From the NCBI GenBank assembly GCA_021397835.1, contig JAJFZO010000028.1, positions 2,152,001 through 2,216,000 of the forward strand: a DNA stretch of 64,000 bases, read 5' to 3'. A model generated the notes under the pieces. That model searched no databases and was not told where the DNA came from. It saw nothing but the letters and a program-made list of their open reading frames with translations. Origin of the DNA: Moringa oleifera (taxonomy: Eukaryota; Streptophyta; Magnoliopsida; Brassicales; Moringaceae). This document shows, piece by piece, positions 25,321-36,904 of this stretch; the first letter of the stretch is position 1; each line of letters begins with the position of its first letter. Position numbers and translations under genes: made by a program.

Positions 25321-26029
25321 ACACACTATTATAAGTATATTTTAATTGATAGTTTAAAAATAATTATCTATATTAATGACGATAAAATATAGCAAATATA
25401 TATATTATTAATTCCTCGATCATAGTTTTAATTTTTAATTTTTAGATTAAATAATATAATCATTGGTTTTAATACGAAGTAACTATTATAACATTGTTAT
25501 ATTAATTGACAAAATTCAAATAATTGTTCAAAATTTTTAATTTTTTAGTATAATCATTTACTTTAATAATTAACTGATGACTACATTATTACCATGGTGT
25601 CTTTAATTTTTACTTTAAATGATTTATTACTTTTAAAGGTTTTTATATTTAGTTGAACATAATATACTATTGCATTCTTAAACCATCAGTAATATTATTT
25701 TATTATTTTTTCTTATATTTATAATTACATAAAACTAATTTTTATATTTTATTTATTATAATTATCTATTAATTACTTTTTATTAAATTAATTTAACCTT
25801 TTTAATTTTTATAACTATTAAAAACCTTAATTAAATATAATCAACCAATATTTGATTGAACCATCAATTTTACCCATAAATTATATTTATGAAAAGAAAT
25901 GTAATTTTAGTATGAACTATTTACATTTTGTATTTAGATATTATCAAGTAATGTTGAACTATTATTATTTTGAAGAACCTATCAATGAACTTATAATTTC
26001 TTGCATATCTGTTTTGACTCTATTTGATT

Positions 26030-26480
26030 GATTTTTTATAATCCAACCTGCTCTGAGCTAGTTAGAATTAAAAAATTTTAACCTAAAAAAAATCCATCAA
26101 ATCGAATTAAACTCAATGATTTAATTTAGTTTGATTGATCAAAAAAAAAAAACCCTTTAGGCTGCCATTTAAGAAGCCTTTTACAATGATTTAACTAGAA
26201 GAGTATATAGACTTTTCTTTTAGATTTACTAAATTATGGTTTTGATTTACCCATATTTAATTCGCTATATCAAAAATAAACTATTTTATCATCAAATCTC
26301 TTTATATCTTTAATGTGAGAGAATAATTTTATGATAACCATCAAGATGGTAATAACTAAACTTAATGTGAAAGCGTTACAAATTTCAGATGGCTTAAGTA
26401 TATATGGATGAAATTAATATTACTGAATAAAATAAAATAGAAAAGAAGCTCAAAATTAAAATTTCATCTAAAAAGTGAAA
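26030..26480. repeat. Dispersed repeat family, member 2
   Basis: Same landmarks as the member at 24.9 kb, including GATAACCATCAAGATGGTAA and the TAATGTGAGAGAATAATTTT segment. Upstream it also shares TCCATCAAATCGAATTAAAC-like sequence with the member at 51.5 kb. Confidence 0.55.
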
Positions 26481-29427
26481 GTATTTTAAAAATACACTTT
26501 TAGGTGCTCTTCATTAATTTGGTATATGTGGTTCTAAACTATATGTGGTTCTAAAATTGAGGTTTAAGCTTTTTATTTTAAAAATTAAATAAGTATGATA
26601 GTTGATTTTAAGGTAAATATTTCATAAAATTCTAATATTTGCTCTATATTATCAATCAAATTCTCATATTTTAAAAATGAAATAAAATTTAATATATTAA
26701 TTTGGTTCAATTAAACTTTAGCTTAAATGCCTCTAAAAGATTGAGAATATTTTTATTGTTCGAATACTTAAAAATTGAGTTAAATAAATTCTTCATTTTA
26801 TTTTAGATCTATTTATTAAATTTGAACAATTTTGGATTCAAGATCTACTTTTTATGAATTTTTTAAAATTTTGATAACATAAATTTAAAAAAAATGTTAA
26901 CTCCAAAAAATTTTAATTTTTTTTTTTAACGATAGCTTGAATATTTCTTTACATCTATGAAAATTTTATGTCAAAATTTGTTGTATAAGATCCTTAATTT
27001 AATGTAAAATTGATGAGTATACTGTTATTATTAATTATATTTTAATTTAAAAAATCTAGTACTTTTAAATTTTTATAATTATAAATCAATGCTTTTATTA
27101 TAATTAATTGATCAATATTATTTTTATTAATTTTAAATAATATTACAAATTTAAAAAATTATTTTTCTATTTGATTAATTATAATTATCAATTTTATAAA
27201 ATGATCAACTATTATACTGTTATCATGTTAATAGAACACTTGTTCATGTTTTCAAAAAAATAAAAAATAAAAAATTGGTTATTATCAAACAAGCTTTGCT
27301 TCTACTGTCAAATTCGTCATTATTTTAATATATTATAAAAATTCCCTTAAAATAAATAGCTTTTAGCTTAAGAAACTACAATTACTTGTTGGAGTGTAAT
27401 TTTTTAAAAAAAGTTTTTAATTTTAAATAAATTTAAAAGTGTAATAAATTTTTCACAAAATTATATGGCAATATAATTTGTTTATCAAATAAGTTTGAGA
27501 GTATTTATATTCTAATATTGATGTTATAAATTGCAAAATTTTAATTGCAAGAACTTTAAGAACTTTACTTTAACTTTAATCCATGTTTATCGTAAAACCC
27601 CAAATCAAAATGCTGATTTTTTTTTGAATTTCATTCAATTCAGACTTAAGTATAGGTTTTTTTATGCTTCATATATTTATAAAAAAATTAAAAACATCAG
27701 CTTTAAGTTTCGAATAAATATACCAATTATAAGAACAATTATTAAGCAAATTATAAATTAAAAGAAAAGGATATTGTTATATTTTTCAATGCCGTCATAC
27801 TCTCTCTTAAAGTTAAAAGGTTAATGTGAACATTGAATCAAATTATTTAAATATTATTTTTCAAAATGAAAATAATAACACGTATAGTTTTCATTATACG
27901 TATCTTGGTGATAAAACCTTACAATTTTTCTTCCTTATGGTAATTTATAAAGTGCAAAGAACATCTTGAAAGCTTTAAAAGGTAAATATCATAAACAATT
28001 GTGGATAGCCTCTCAAAATAATAACATAAATTAAAATTTATTAACTTACCTTAGAATGAGGTATAAAGGATAAAAACTAGTGTATGTGCGTATGTCATGT
28101 TGACAACGACTAGCATCTAATCTATCTTTTATTGTCAAAAATAAATATATACATTATATGTTATGTTGAAAAACTACTTTAACAAAAACTTTTGGCACCT
28201 CAATGGTGATCTTATAATTTATCTCACACGTCTTTTTCTATCTTCAAAGCACGACTAAATTATTAAAAATAATAATAATATAATCATTACAAGATTACAA
28301 AATAATTTAAACATGTCTTAAAATTAAGAAAATAACATAAATTTAATAAAAATCAACTTACTTAACAAATTTTATACTTGAATAGAAGTAAATAATTGAA
28401 AAATTATATAGAGAAGTGAGTTGTGAAAATAAGAAATTATAAAAATAAGTATGTTTTTTTCCTCTAAAAGATCACTTACCCAAAGCAAATATGAAATAAT
28501 TACAAGTGATTTTGCAATAAAAATCAAGCAAAACAATAAAATTTTGAAGATGTTATATCAATTTGAGAAATAGGTGGTAGTAAAGAAAGAATATAATTTT
28601 AGAATTTGTAGTTTAGATTGTTTTAAAAAAGGTGGGCATTTATGACTTATAAAGGAGGTTTTAGTCATCTTTGCTTTAGGAACTTTTAGGTAAAGCTTTC
28701 AAGCTTAACATTTTGATAACTTTAGTATTTGATTCTCATAGGAACTAATGACTAAAGTTTCAAACAAGCTTTTCATTTTTTATTCTTGCCAAAGTCAATT
28801 ATAAAAATTTTCATTTTTTATATTTTGTTCTAGCAATGAATAACAAAAATGAAGGTAGCACAAACATTAATTGATAGCTCTCCTTAAAACTATCCATTCA
28901 TATGTTTCATTATATCTACAATGATATCAATTGATAGTTATCTTTATAATTATCAACTAAAGTAATTATTATTTCATGTTTTTCAGTGATATATGAAATT
29001 TTTTTACATAATTGTCAATTGATGTGGTTATTATTTCTTTGTTTTTTCTTTTTTACTGACATACAAAAATTTTTGACTTTAAGCTTACGTACATTCATAC
29101 CAAAAAATAAAAACAACTTCTTAGGAGCATTAAACTGTACCGATGTTACTCACATTGATTATACTCAAACCTTATTTTGGCAAAGCAAGTATTATTATGA
29201 GCTTTTAACTATAAAATCATAAAGAGAAAAACTTATGATGACAAGTACTTACCTGTATGAGGTAACCTTTTGTGTAAAGAAAATTTTGTTTTTTTGGAAG
29301 ATAAATTACACTTATGTATAAATAGTTTATCAACAGTTTTGAAACTATTTGAAAGTTGTAAAACTTTATGGTATTATAAAACATAACACATTATCATCCA
29401 AATTATTCAATATATTATTTATTTATA

Positions 29428-29803
29428 CATTACAAAAAAATTAATAGACTAAAAATTGTCACTAAAAAATTAAAATGGCAGACAAAAACTTACACTAATA
29501 GACACTTTAATCGTAGGTGTAAGCCCTATCTTTATAAACTTTTACCCAAAGATTTTTACGTTTGTCAATATATATAATAAGTATTTATTGATAGATTTCT
29601 TATTCGTCAACATATATTCAAAGCTTTTACTAACAAATATATCATCCATCATATTCAAGGTTTTACTTATGATTTTTCGCCTGTTACTATATGTAAATAT
29701 TTTAATGACATGTTTTTTTATCACTATATGTAAATGTTTTAGTGATAGATTCTTTGTTTGTTGCTACATACAAGATTTATATTCACAAACACTTTTTCGA
29801 TCA

Positions 29804-29830
<27 letters not shown>
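29428..29830 (+). mobile_element. Possible CACTA-type end with 45-bp degenerate repeats
   Basis: ACATTACAAAAAAATTAATAG at about 29428 resembles a decayed CACTA terminus. It is followed by loosely repeated units of about 45 bp containing TTTAGTGATAGATT and GTTACTATATGTAAAT motifs. It ends in a TA microsatellite (29803-29830). The first part recurs at 39883 in block C2. I see no opposite end, so this is tentative. Confidence 0.3.
29803..29830. repeat. (AT)n microsatellite
   Basis: A near-perfect run of about 14 AT units ending in ACATAATT. It lies in the 1210 bp absent from block C2. Confidence 0.9.
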
Positions 29831-29834
<4 letters not shown>

Positions 29835-30576
29835 ATTTTTTACTAATGAACAAAATATCCATCAATATATGTCTTTTACTATATTTATTTTTAATAAATT
29901 TTTATTTTTATAATTTACATTTAATTTTATTTTTAAATTATAATTATTGCATTGTATACACCATAAGCTTACTATTGAATTCACATTTTTAAAATTAATT
30001 GCAACCGCTTTAATAATGTCTATTATATTACATATAAACATTAATACAATATTCCACTTGTACAAATGTTTAATTATAATAACACAATAAAGTCACTAAT
30101 ATTGTAATGGCAAGCTGCGCATAAAGTTATTTAGAAAATTACAAACATGAAAATAAACCTCAAATATTCTTCACCAAAACTCTTTATCATTGGCCTTAGT
30201 TTGCAGAAGCAACCCACTTATACCTTAGCTACTTTTGCACCAATTCTTTTCTTCATTAGGTCCACTTTTGTCCTCCAAATACAAAAATAATTAACGACTT
30301 TGGTTTCATATCCAATGGATCGTACAAACCCAAAAAATTAATCATACCTCATTAAGATCCGCAACTATTGAATGACACTACAGGGGTAAAAATAAACGTA
30401 AAAAAATAGCAATGAAAATTCAATTCATAACATGAAGAGAAAAACCTAAGATTCAAATGTACTCTCCAACTTCAATTACCCAAGAAAAAATTCTGCAAAT
30501 GCGAACTACTATTGCTAGGTTTGATATCAGTTATCGGTGTTAAATAACAATTAGAGAGAGCAAAAGAGAGACACAC

Positions 30577-30687
30577 CTGAATATCAGGTGCTGGAGCAGG
30601 GAATTGGTTTTGAATCATTTCTTTAGATATGTACCCAGTACCACCTTCCCATCCTTCAGGTGGCTGCCACATAAGATATTTGAAGAA
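30577..30687 (-). pseudogene. CBR1: NADH-cytochrome b5 reductase exon fragment
   Basis: The minus strand reads FKYLMWQPPEGWEGGTGYIS then KEMIQNQFPAPAPDIQ, ending at a good splice donor (CAG|GTGTGT at 30577/30576). The strings PPEGWEGG, KEMI and PAPAPDIQ are characteristic of the NADH-binding C-terminal half of plant ER-type NADH:cytochrome b5 reductase, the FAD enzyme that passes electrons from NADH to cytochrome b5. The next exon should encode a CGPPPMNKAM-type motif, but I could not find it toward lower coordinates. Upstream exons are also not evident, and two residues seem missing before YLMWQPPEG compared with the usual FKIYYVLNQPPEG. It is probably a single captured or stranded exon. It lies in the 1210 bp missing from block C2. 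Confidence 0.75.
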
Positions 30688-30999
30688 CATGGCCATGCAT
30701 TAGAAATTGAAGATCCAATAGTGCATGTTCACTGTATGCTCTTCTTCTGACCAACTCTGTAACCACACATATAGACACAGGTTCCATATGTGGGTGCACA
30801 GCTGCTATAGAATAGCATACAATCAATGCTCTCGATGATTCATTGTTATAGTGATAATGTAAATCGAAGCATGAATGTTGTTTACACTATAAAGTTGAGG
30901 ACTTCCACCTCCCAAGTTTAGCCTATGATAAAATGTATAGCAATATGTCAAGCATGGATCATAATACAACCTCTAACAATCAATGATTAAGAGTTTCAT

Positions 31000-32740
31000 A
31001 GTGCAATATGCAGAGGCTTTTAGCTTTTTTTTTTGAATCAGCAAAGAGAACAATCTAGAATTTTTTAACAAATCGTTATGACTGTTAACAGAACCAAAAC
31101 AAAGTGTAAGGCTTCTAATTAAATAATGTGAAATGTTTCAAAAAATGCAACTTAAATGGAGAATGAATGCTTAAAAGAGAGAGAATGAGATAAATTAAGG
31201 GTCAAGCAGCAAATGATAAGCAAATAACTAATTCAGAACACAGTAGACACTGAAACGATTAGGAAACTACTGGCAAGATGATCCAATTCTTCCTAAAAAA
31301 ATATGACAGTAACAAGTCAATCCACTGCCATCAACTGATAGTCTTATCATTGTTTTAATAAGTTAGACTATTAAACATATCTGGTCTCTTAATCTATCAA
31401 TAGAAATAAAGCAACCATCCACGTAATGGACACATTCAACAAACAAATTCAAGTAACATGTGACACGAAGCAGGATTATTATCAAGACTAGATTTTTGCA
31501 TATTAAAAATACCAAATATCAGGAGATTTTATTACTGCATGCAATCTCTCATGCAGACAGCACTAGAAACTAAAATTTTGCTTTCTTTTCCAAAACAAAT
31601 ACAAAGGGTACTATTTTTCTATTTCTAATTTTAACAGAAAATGTAGCTAAAAAAGATATTATCAACTTTCTTTTTTATGAATTTAAATAGAAAAGACCGC
31701 ACCTGGCTTGACTTAATATATTTGAGTAACATAAGAATTTAAGAAATGCCAGACATGAAAATAGACTAAAGAGACTTGCTTCAGGCAAGCCTTGAGGCAC
31801 TAAGGAAAGGTAATTTACATCTTAACTCCTTTTGCAAGTGAACATAAGGTATAAAATTCTTAGGATCTAGAAAGAAATGCATTTCTGAGAAATGATATCA
31901 ATATAATGATAAAAGGACATTCTATATGAATTGTATCTCTCTATCAAAATTTAGGTCTTTAAAATTAGTGTTATTGAATAAATCCTAAACCCCTTAAGGA
32001 CTTTAAAATAAAGTGTGGGCCCCTGTTTTCTAACATACCTTGGAACTCATCTTCATAGTTTTTTATGGATGATTAATTTACCAGTGACTAACCATTTTTT
32101 TGTCAACAAAATAGAACTAATTTTTCCCATTTTTTTAACAATGGCATCCAAATGCTTCCTTATTTGTCACAGAAATTAACAGAGATGAAATAAGATTTGT
32201 GAGACTATTTACCATTTTCAGCCCCTGAGACATTCGTGACTGAATAATTGCCACAACAATCATATGTTTAACATCACCAAAAATACAAGCTTCAATGCTA
32301 CATAAAAACAACCATATTGAAATATATGTTTTTTTCTAGTTACATATCCAGGAAATTTTCATTGTCATTTCTAGTGAGTTTACAACTAGGTTGGGTTGTG
32401 GTTTCCTTCCAACCTAAAAGGAATCATCAACAAAATATTAGAACTTCTTAATTAAGGTAAATACAATAAAGTCCACAAAATAGCAAAAAATTTAAGATTT
32501 TAATTTAAATTAACATGCTTACAAGGTAAATGCAAGACTTTAAATAGTCTCAAAGTGTAGAAAAAAGAGGGCTTGCAGTAGATTGACAAGAAATGTGAAA
32601 TTATAGTCATTTCATGAACAAAGAATTACAAATTTTAAACTTTCAACTCTAGGAAACGATATACATTATTTCTCATCTTGGTTTAATTAAATAGTTCATA
32701 CAGAGGGAGCAAGGATTAACTTATATCACAAAATCACTAG
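31000..32740. other. No recognised gene; intron-like or spacer sequence
   Basis: Moderately AT-rich sequence conserved in block C2 (about 40260-42160). I found no recognisable exon on either strand. It could be intron of whatever gene the cytochrome b5 reductase and strictosidine synthase-like pieces came with. Confidence 0.4.
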
Positions 32741-32754
32741 GAGACTATTTGGGT

Positions 32755-32900
32755 CCTTCAAGAGTTTCGTTAAAATCCTTGCATAACCTGGCTGTAATGA
32801 TCCATCTTTGAGATCTGAAAAGTACTTTCTAATCTCTGAGTGAAATCTTTTGCCACCAGGTTAAGTTTCCCTAGAGGTGTCATAAATCTTTCTCTCTGTT
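32755..32900 (-). other. Possible unrecognised exon relic
   Basis: The minus strand gives RFMTPLGKLNLVAKDFTQRL then ESTFQISKMDHYSQVMQGF in one frame before a TAA, with an acceptor-like TAACAG just upstream. In block C2 (about 42150-42280) the same frame has a TAG at the first Q of FTQ, but reads through the position of this copy's TAA as GFEQNT. Each copy is thus broken where the other is open, which fits an ancestral exon. I do not recognise the protein. Confidence 0.25.
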
Positions 32901-33673
32901 ATAACAGTATCAGTTACGTCAGCTTTACAAAATATCACAAATAAGCAAACAAATTAATATCCTGTATATGTAAAATGTATAAAGCAAAAGCAGGAAAGCA
33001 AACAATAAGGAAGAAAAATAAGGCCACCAGAATAGGTACTTAATAAAACATGATTGCTTGAGGAATGAGCATTCTTAAGGTCTTCCCCCACCCTTACCTT
33101 CACCATCTATTCCTTTTAAGAGTCAACAAGCATTTTCAACTGCTTACTGTCCAAATTATGAATGGAACAAGATGTATTGTAACATAGGTAAACAACTTTG
33201 TCTAATTCAGGGTATCACATACATTGCCACCAAATGTAACATCTTTTCTTGTACTATGTATTTAGACATTCAAACTTTTTGGTAAAAACAGGACTAGTTA
33301 CTGTAAAAGTAATGCCTCTTTGATATAATCACCAAGTTATAACCTGTTCACCCAACTCCTCAACATATAAGAATATCAAAGTTAATATAATTGCTTAGAA
33401 ATTCTACCCATGGAAAATAATAAATAATTACTTTTTTTATTTTTTATTTTTATAGCAAAGTGCTCCTACTAACACAATCATGAGAAGACTTGTGGTATTT
33501 TAACGCATACAAGCACTTAGGATATGACATGAACTTTGCTTACGTGGGCACTCATGTGTTTGATACCTTGGTTTTGGACCCGAACAAGACCACCCAAATT
33601 GATTTCTTTAATTATCTATAAGAACTATCACTTCAGATTATATTTGTTCTCCAGCCATTTATCTATAAGAACT

Positions 33674-33795
33674 GAACCTGAAATCTAGCACATATTATTC
33701 TCATTAACTTGAGGAATACTGGAGTCAAACTCAGGAACCTAAAATCTAGCACATATTATTCTCATTAACTTGAGGAATACTGGAGTCAAACTCAG
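33674..33795 (+). repeat. 61-bp tandem duplication
   Basis: Two units start GAACCTGAAATCTAGCACAT and GAACCTAAAATCTAGCACAT and differ at about one base. Block C2 has a single, more diverged unit near 43039-43095, so this duplication is recent and specific to C1. Confidence 0.9.
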
Positions 33796-34189
33796 AGTAG
33801 TTGTAATCTTTTGCTATTTAATGAAATCCAGAAGTTTAGCATTATAAGGATGAGTTCTCGATATCAAAGCTAACTAGTGACTATAGATATCAAACGCCCG
33901 AGAATTAGAATGTATGCAAAAATAAAAACTGGTGATTATAGGCATTAATTATGTTATTTTATGATCAAAATATCCTCTTTGCTTCAACTGAAAAAGGAAT
34001 GAAAATTCCAAAATATACTGTGAGTACGTAGACACTGAACTTTTCTAGAGAACACACCACCCTTCCCCCCCTGGAGCGCACTTCAGCCACTTGCACAAAA
34101 AGCATGATAGATCTCTATTTGAATTTCAAAGCCTTAACACCATAGTTAACTAAGCACAATACTCGGAACAAGGGGGTTAATGATAATTT

Positions 34190-34423
34190 TGGTAACTGTG
34201 AGGAAAGGTGATTACGAAGCTAGTCCAACCAACCACGTGATCTTCCTATTTGAGGACGCAGCTGTCGATGACACCCGAGTAGGGCCCTTCGCCAATGGGA
34301 TCGAGCTTTAGACTCTCGCCAGCTATAGCTCTTTCTAATCATTTTATCTAGAAGAGCTAAATCAAGATAATTAAAAAGCAAGTGAAAGAGGGGCGTATAG
34401 AACAGAGAATGAGAGTAGCTCAT
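34190..34423 (-). pseudogene. Strictosidine synthase-like first-exon relic, copy 1
   Basis: The minus strand begins MSYSHSLFYTPLFHLLFNYL, a hydrophobic signal-peptide-like start. After a frame change it reads AGESLKLDPIGEGPYSGVI, SCVLK, a TAG stop, then EDHVVGWTSFVITFP. This matches the start of plant strictosidine synthase-like proteins (six-bladed beta-propeller family): GPESLAFDxxGEGPYTGV, then ILKW and GWTDFAxTSP. The stop replaces the conserved Trp of ILKW. The paralogous copy at 43.5-43.7 kb still has TGG there. No later propeller exons were found downstream. The intact family acts in the ER or vacuole; only Pictet-Spengler members make strictosidine, so no substrate is implied. Confidence 0.72.
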
Positions 34424-34724
34424 GCTTATTTCATGCGATTCTCTTCAAGCATAACTGCAAAAGAGATTGGTTAAGGTTCCTGCAGAGAGCACATAATAGA
34501 AGAAGGTTATTACAGGAAGCTAAAAATTAAAAAAAATCCATGATGGAAGACGAAGGTCAAAGTTCAACGAAAGGGTTTAGAAATTCATTCTCTCAAAAAT
34601 ATTGGTCGAGACTAATGGTATTTTAAGGGTGAAGGCGGTCTTTTGCCTACGAAAATGAAAATCAAAATATGAAAATGAAAATTAGGAGGATTACGATTTT
34701 ATGGTAATGTTAGGAACCGGCACT

Positions 34725-35205
34725 GAATGACTGACAGGCCGTGCACTTTTGTCACTTGCAAATTTTATTTGGTAGATTTTGAAAACATCTTACGAAAGTA
34801 ATTATAATTAAGATTCTCGGTCTTCAGTCTTGTTTTCAATTTATAAGTGGATGCTATTGTGAGTCTTTATAGATGATATAGCAACTTCTACTAAGTAGTT
34901 CATATTCATTGTGGCAAGACAACATATTAACTTTCCAAAGATAAGATTGGAAATTTTGATTTTTTCTTAAAGTGTTGTTCTTCATTGAGCTCTCATTTAC
35001 CACAACATTGTCTTTAGATTAATAAAGTATAATTATAAATAAAAGGATTGTTACATAATTACAAATAGAAGAGAAAGAAGATTTATGTTTTTGAGCTGAT
35101 TGCAAATAATGATGTACTTTTTAGTGTTGAGATATTTGAAGAAGAATCTATTTCAAGTTTATCAGATTTAGAACTTGACATTAAAAAATCTCTTCATGAA
35201 AATTT
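34725..35205. other. Spacer between block C1 and AP2 block copy 2
   Basis: About 480 bases with no gene or repeat I can name. Weak similarity to the sequence just left of the first AP2 block (around 18940) suggests the AP2 duplication boundary may lie inside it. Confidence 0.4.
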
Positions 35206-35206
35206 C

Positions 35207-36042
35207 TTATACTAGAGGAAAATTGCCGCTTGAATTGATAACATATATCTCTAGCCAACTGGGGAAACTAATATCCATAAGCTCTTCTTCAAAGAGTTCA
35301 AAAAAATCTTCATATGTAAAACTTTTGGTTGCAGAGTTTCTCTTAATACCTTGTTCCTTATTTGCAAAAACTTTCATTACACACATTGGAAAAATCCTTT
35401 TTAACTTCCATTTGCATTGACCTTCCTTCCACAAACCTAATAGTCTCACTATTGTAGCTGCTTTTTGAGTTTCTAGAGAATTTTTATGCATTAACTTCAG
35501 TATTGCCTCTAAAATCAGGAAGGAAAGGGGAGAGGACCTTGATACTGTGTTTGGCTGTAAACACTTTCATTCATAAAGAGTTGAAATGATAGTTCTAGCC
35601 AAGAAAACCCTTAGTCAATCTTTTTGTGCATATAATTGTTAAAATAAGTAGATTCAAACCTAGTAACTCCCTGGTACATGGAGCTTCTCTTGCCAAGTGT
35701 ATGTCTAAGCCTTTTTTTTTGGTGTTGCCTCTTGTTTCCTTCTCTTTTACCTTTTTCATTACCATTTCTTCTATCATTCTGTCCACATCTACCCTCCATC
35801 ATGGCTTCTTACAAGTACTCGTTAAGCGATGAAATTTCGGTATAAAACAAAACCATAAATCAAAGAATTGATATAATATATCTAACCTTGCTTTCCTTTT
35901 TGTTACTGCTCTTTTGATGACATTGCATGCTGCCGTTTGTTGAAATAAGTAGATTCACTTCAAGGGTATTGCTAAAAACATCATAACTCTCATGATACTA
36001 CACGAAAGCATCAAATTGATTCTCATAATTTCTCGATTGCAT
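35207..36042 (-). pseudogene. AP2 subfamily transcription factor pseudogene, copy 2 (internally deleted)
   Basis: This is a shorter relative of the AP2 pseudogene at 19.0-21.8 kb. Exon 1 starts at 36042 (MQSRNYENQFDAFV, then a TAG). Exon 2 spans about 35815-35657 and reads CGQNDRRNGNEKGKREGNKR, then HTLGKRSSMYQGVTR before the same GT donor. The following exons encoding the rest of both AP2 repeats are absent: sequence like 19745 is joined to sequence like 21224. The remaining 3' part (35491-35207) is open and reads LLGLWKEGQCKWKLKRIF and FTYEDFFELFEEELMD, matching the degraded 3' part of copy 1. Without the repeats it cannot bind DNA as an AP2 protein. Confidence 0.82.
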
Positions 36043-36900
36043 ACTTGCAGAAAATGTATTACCCAAAAAAAGGAATGAAAATCTATAATTAAAATAGAAA
36101 CATATCCATAGAAACTTGAGTGATGTATATACATAAATAGTAAGATGCTTTCATACAAAAGTTTGTTTGAGCATTGGTGATGCCACTTAAATATCTATGA
36201 TAGAAAAATTTTCCTATATGTATCAGCAAATGATGAATGAGTTCATTATATCATTGTTATATTAATAAGATAACAAATACATGTGTACACACACATACGT
36301 ACATACATACATGTACATGCTCTTTTCCTACTTTTTGAATTTAATATGTAGGGTATTATATAAAAGAAAGTTTAAAAATTTGGTAAAATGGTGATTTTAG
36401 ATAGAAATGCTAAATAAAATATGTTTCTTCTGTTGTAACGATCGAGAAACACTGAAGATAGAAAATCAATAAATAAATCTTTTTGCCTATATCTTGTCTT
36501 ATAATTCTTGAAGGTAGATTGTCATCCTAAGAGCAAGTATTTCAACCCTAAGAATCTTTTATTTACTTCATCAATATTAAGTTGCATAACAACCATTCAT
36601 TTATGAGCAAAGTAATTTTTTTTATAAAATTGTTGTCTTATAGATATAACGATTATTAAAGTTTGAAATCTACTAATAATGTGAATCATCTAAAAGACAG
36701 TAAATCTTAAAAGGTTCAATCTATACATAAATAATTTTCATCTAGTTATAACACAATTATATTTTTTACAGTTTCAAGCAAAGGTAACTAAGTAATATCA
36801 AGAATGCTAAATTTGCAAGCAAGATTGAGAATATAAGATAATCCAATGCTCTTAACATCAATCATAAATCAAAATGTTTCATAGAACTGTACGTCATAAC
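35240..36900. repeat. AP2 block, copy 2 of a duplicated segment
   Basis: Direct-orientation match to 19026-22170 with an internal deletion of about 1.5 kb, a second smaller deletion, and an added stretch at about 36115-36589. The order AP2 block then block C is the same as for copy 1. Confidence 0.8.
36279..36325. repeat. ACAC/ACAT-rich microsatellite
   Basis: A short run of CACACACAT followed by ACGTACATACATACATGTAC. It lies within the segment added to AP2 block copy 2. Confidence 0.8.
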
Positions 36901-36904
36901 TGGA

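Larger units (their letters stand above)
22171..28410. other. Gene-free, very AT-rich spacer
   Basis: I see no coding exon, tRNA or transposon end here. The contents are homopolymer runs, a TA microsatellite at 23797-23827 and two members of a dispersed repeat family (about 24880-25320 and 26030-26480). ORFs in this stretch are short and of low complexity. Confidence 0.6.
28411..34724 (+). repeat. Duplicated block C1
   Basis: This block matches 38862-44031 in direct orientation, starting at GAGAAGTGAGTTGTGAAAAT and ending near GGCACT. C2 lacks 1210 bp present here (29660-30869), and the join shows the microhomology AAG. By hand count the left module (28411-29659) differs from C2 by about 5% over two stretches of 150-200 bases. 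The right module (30870-34724) differs by about 8-15%. The block contains the cytochrome b5 reductase exon and a strictosidine synthase-like relic, both on the minus strand. Confidence 0.88.

Noticed and set aside
29588..29992. Plus-strand ORF of 134 residues, the longest outside the transposase region
   Set aside because: Low-complexity, rich in Ile, Tyr, Phe and Leu, runs through a TA microsatellite, resembles no family, and the frame is broken in block C2.
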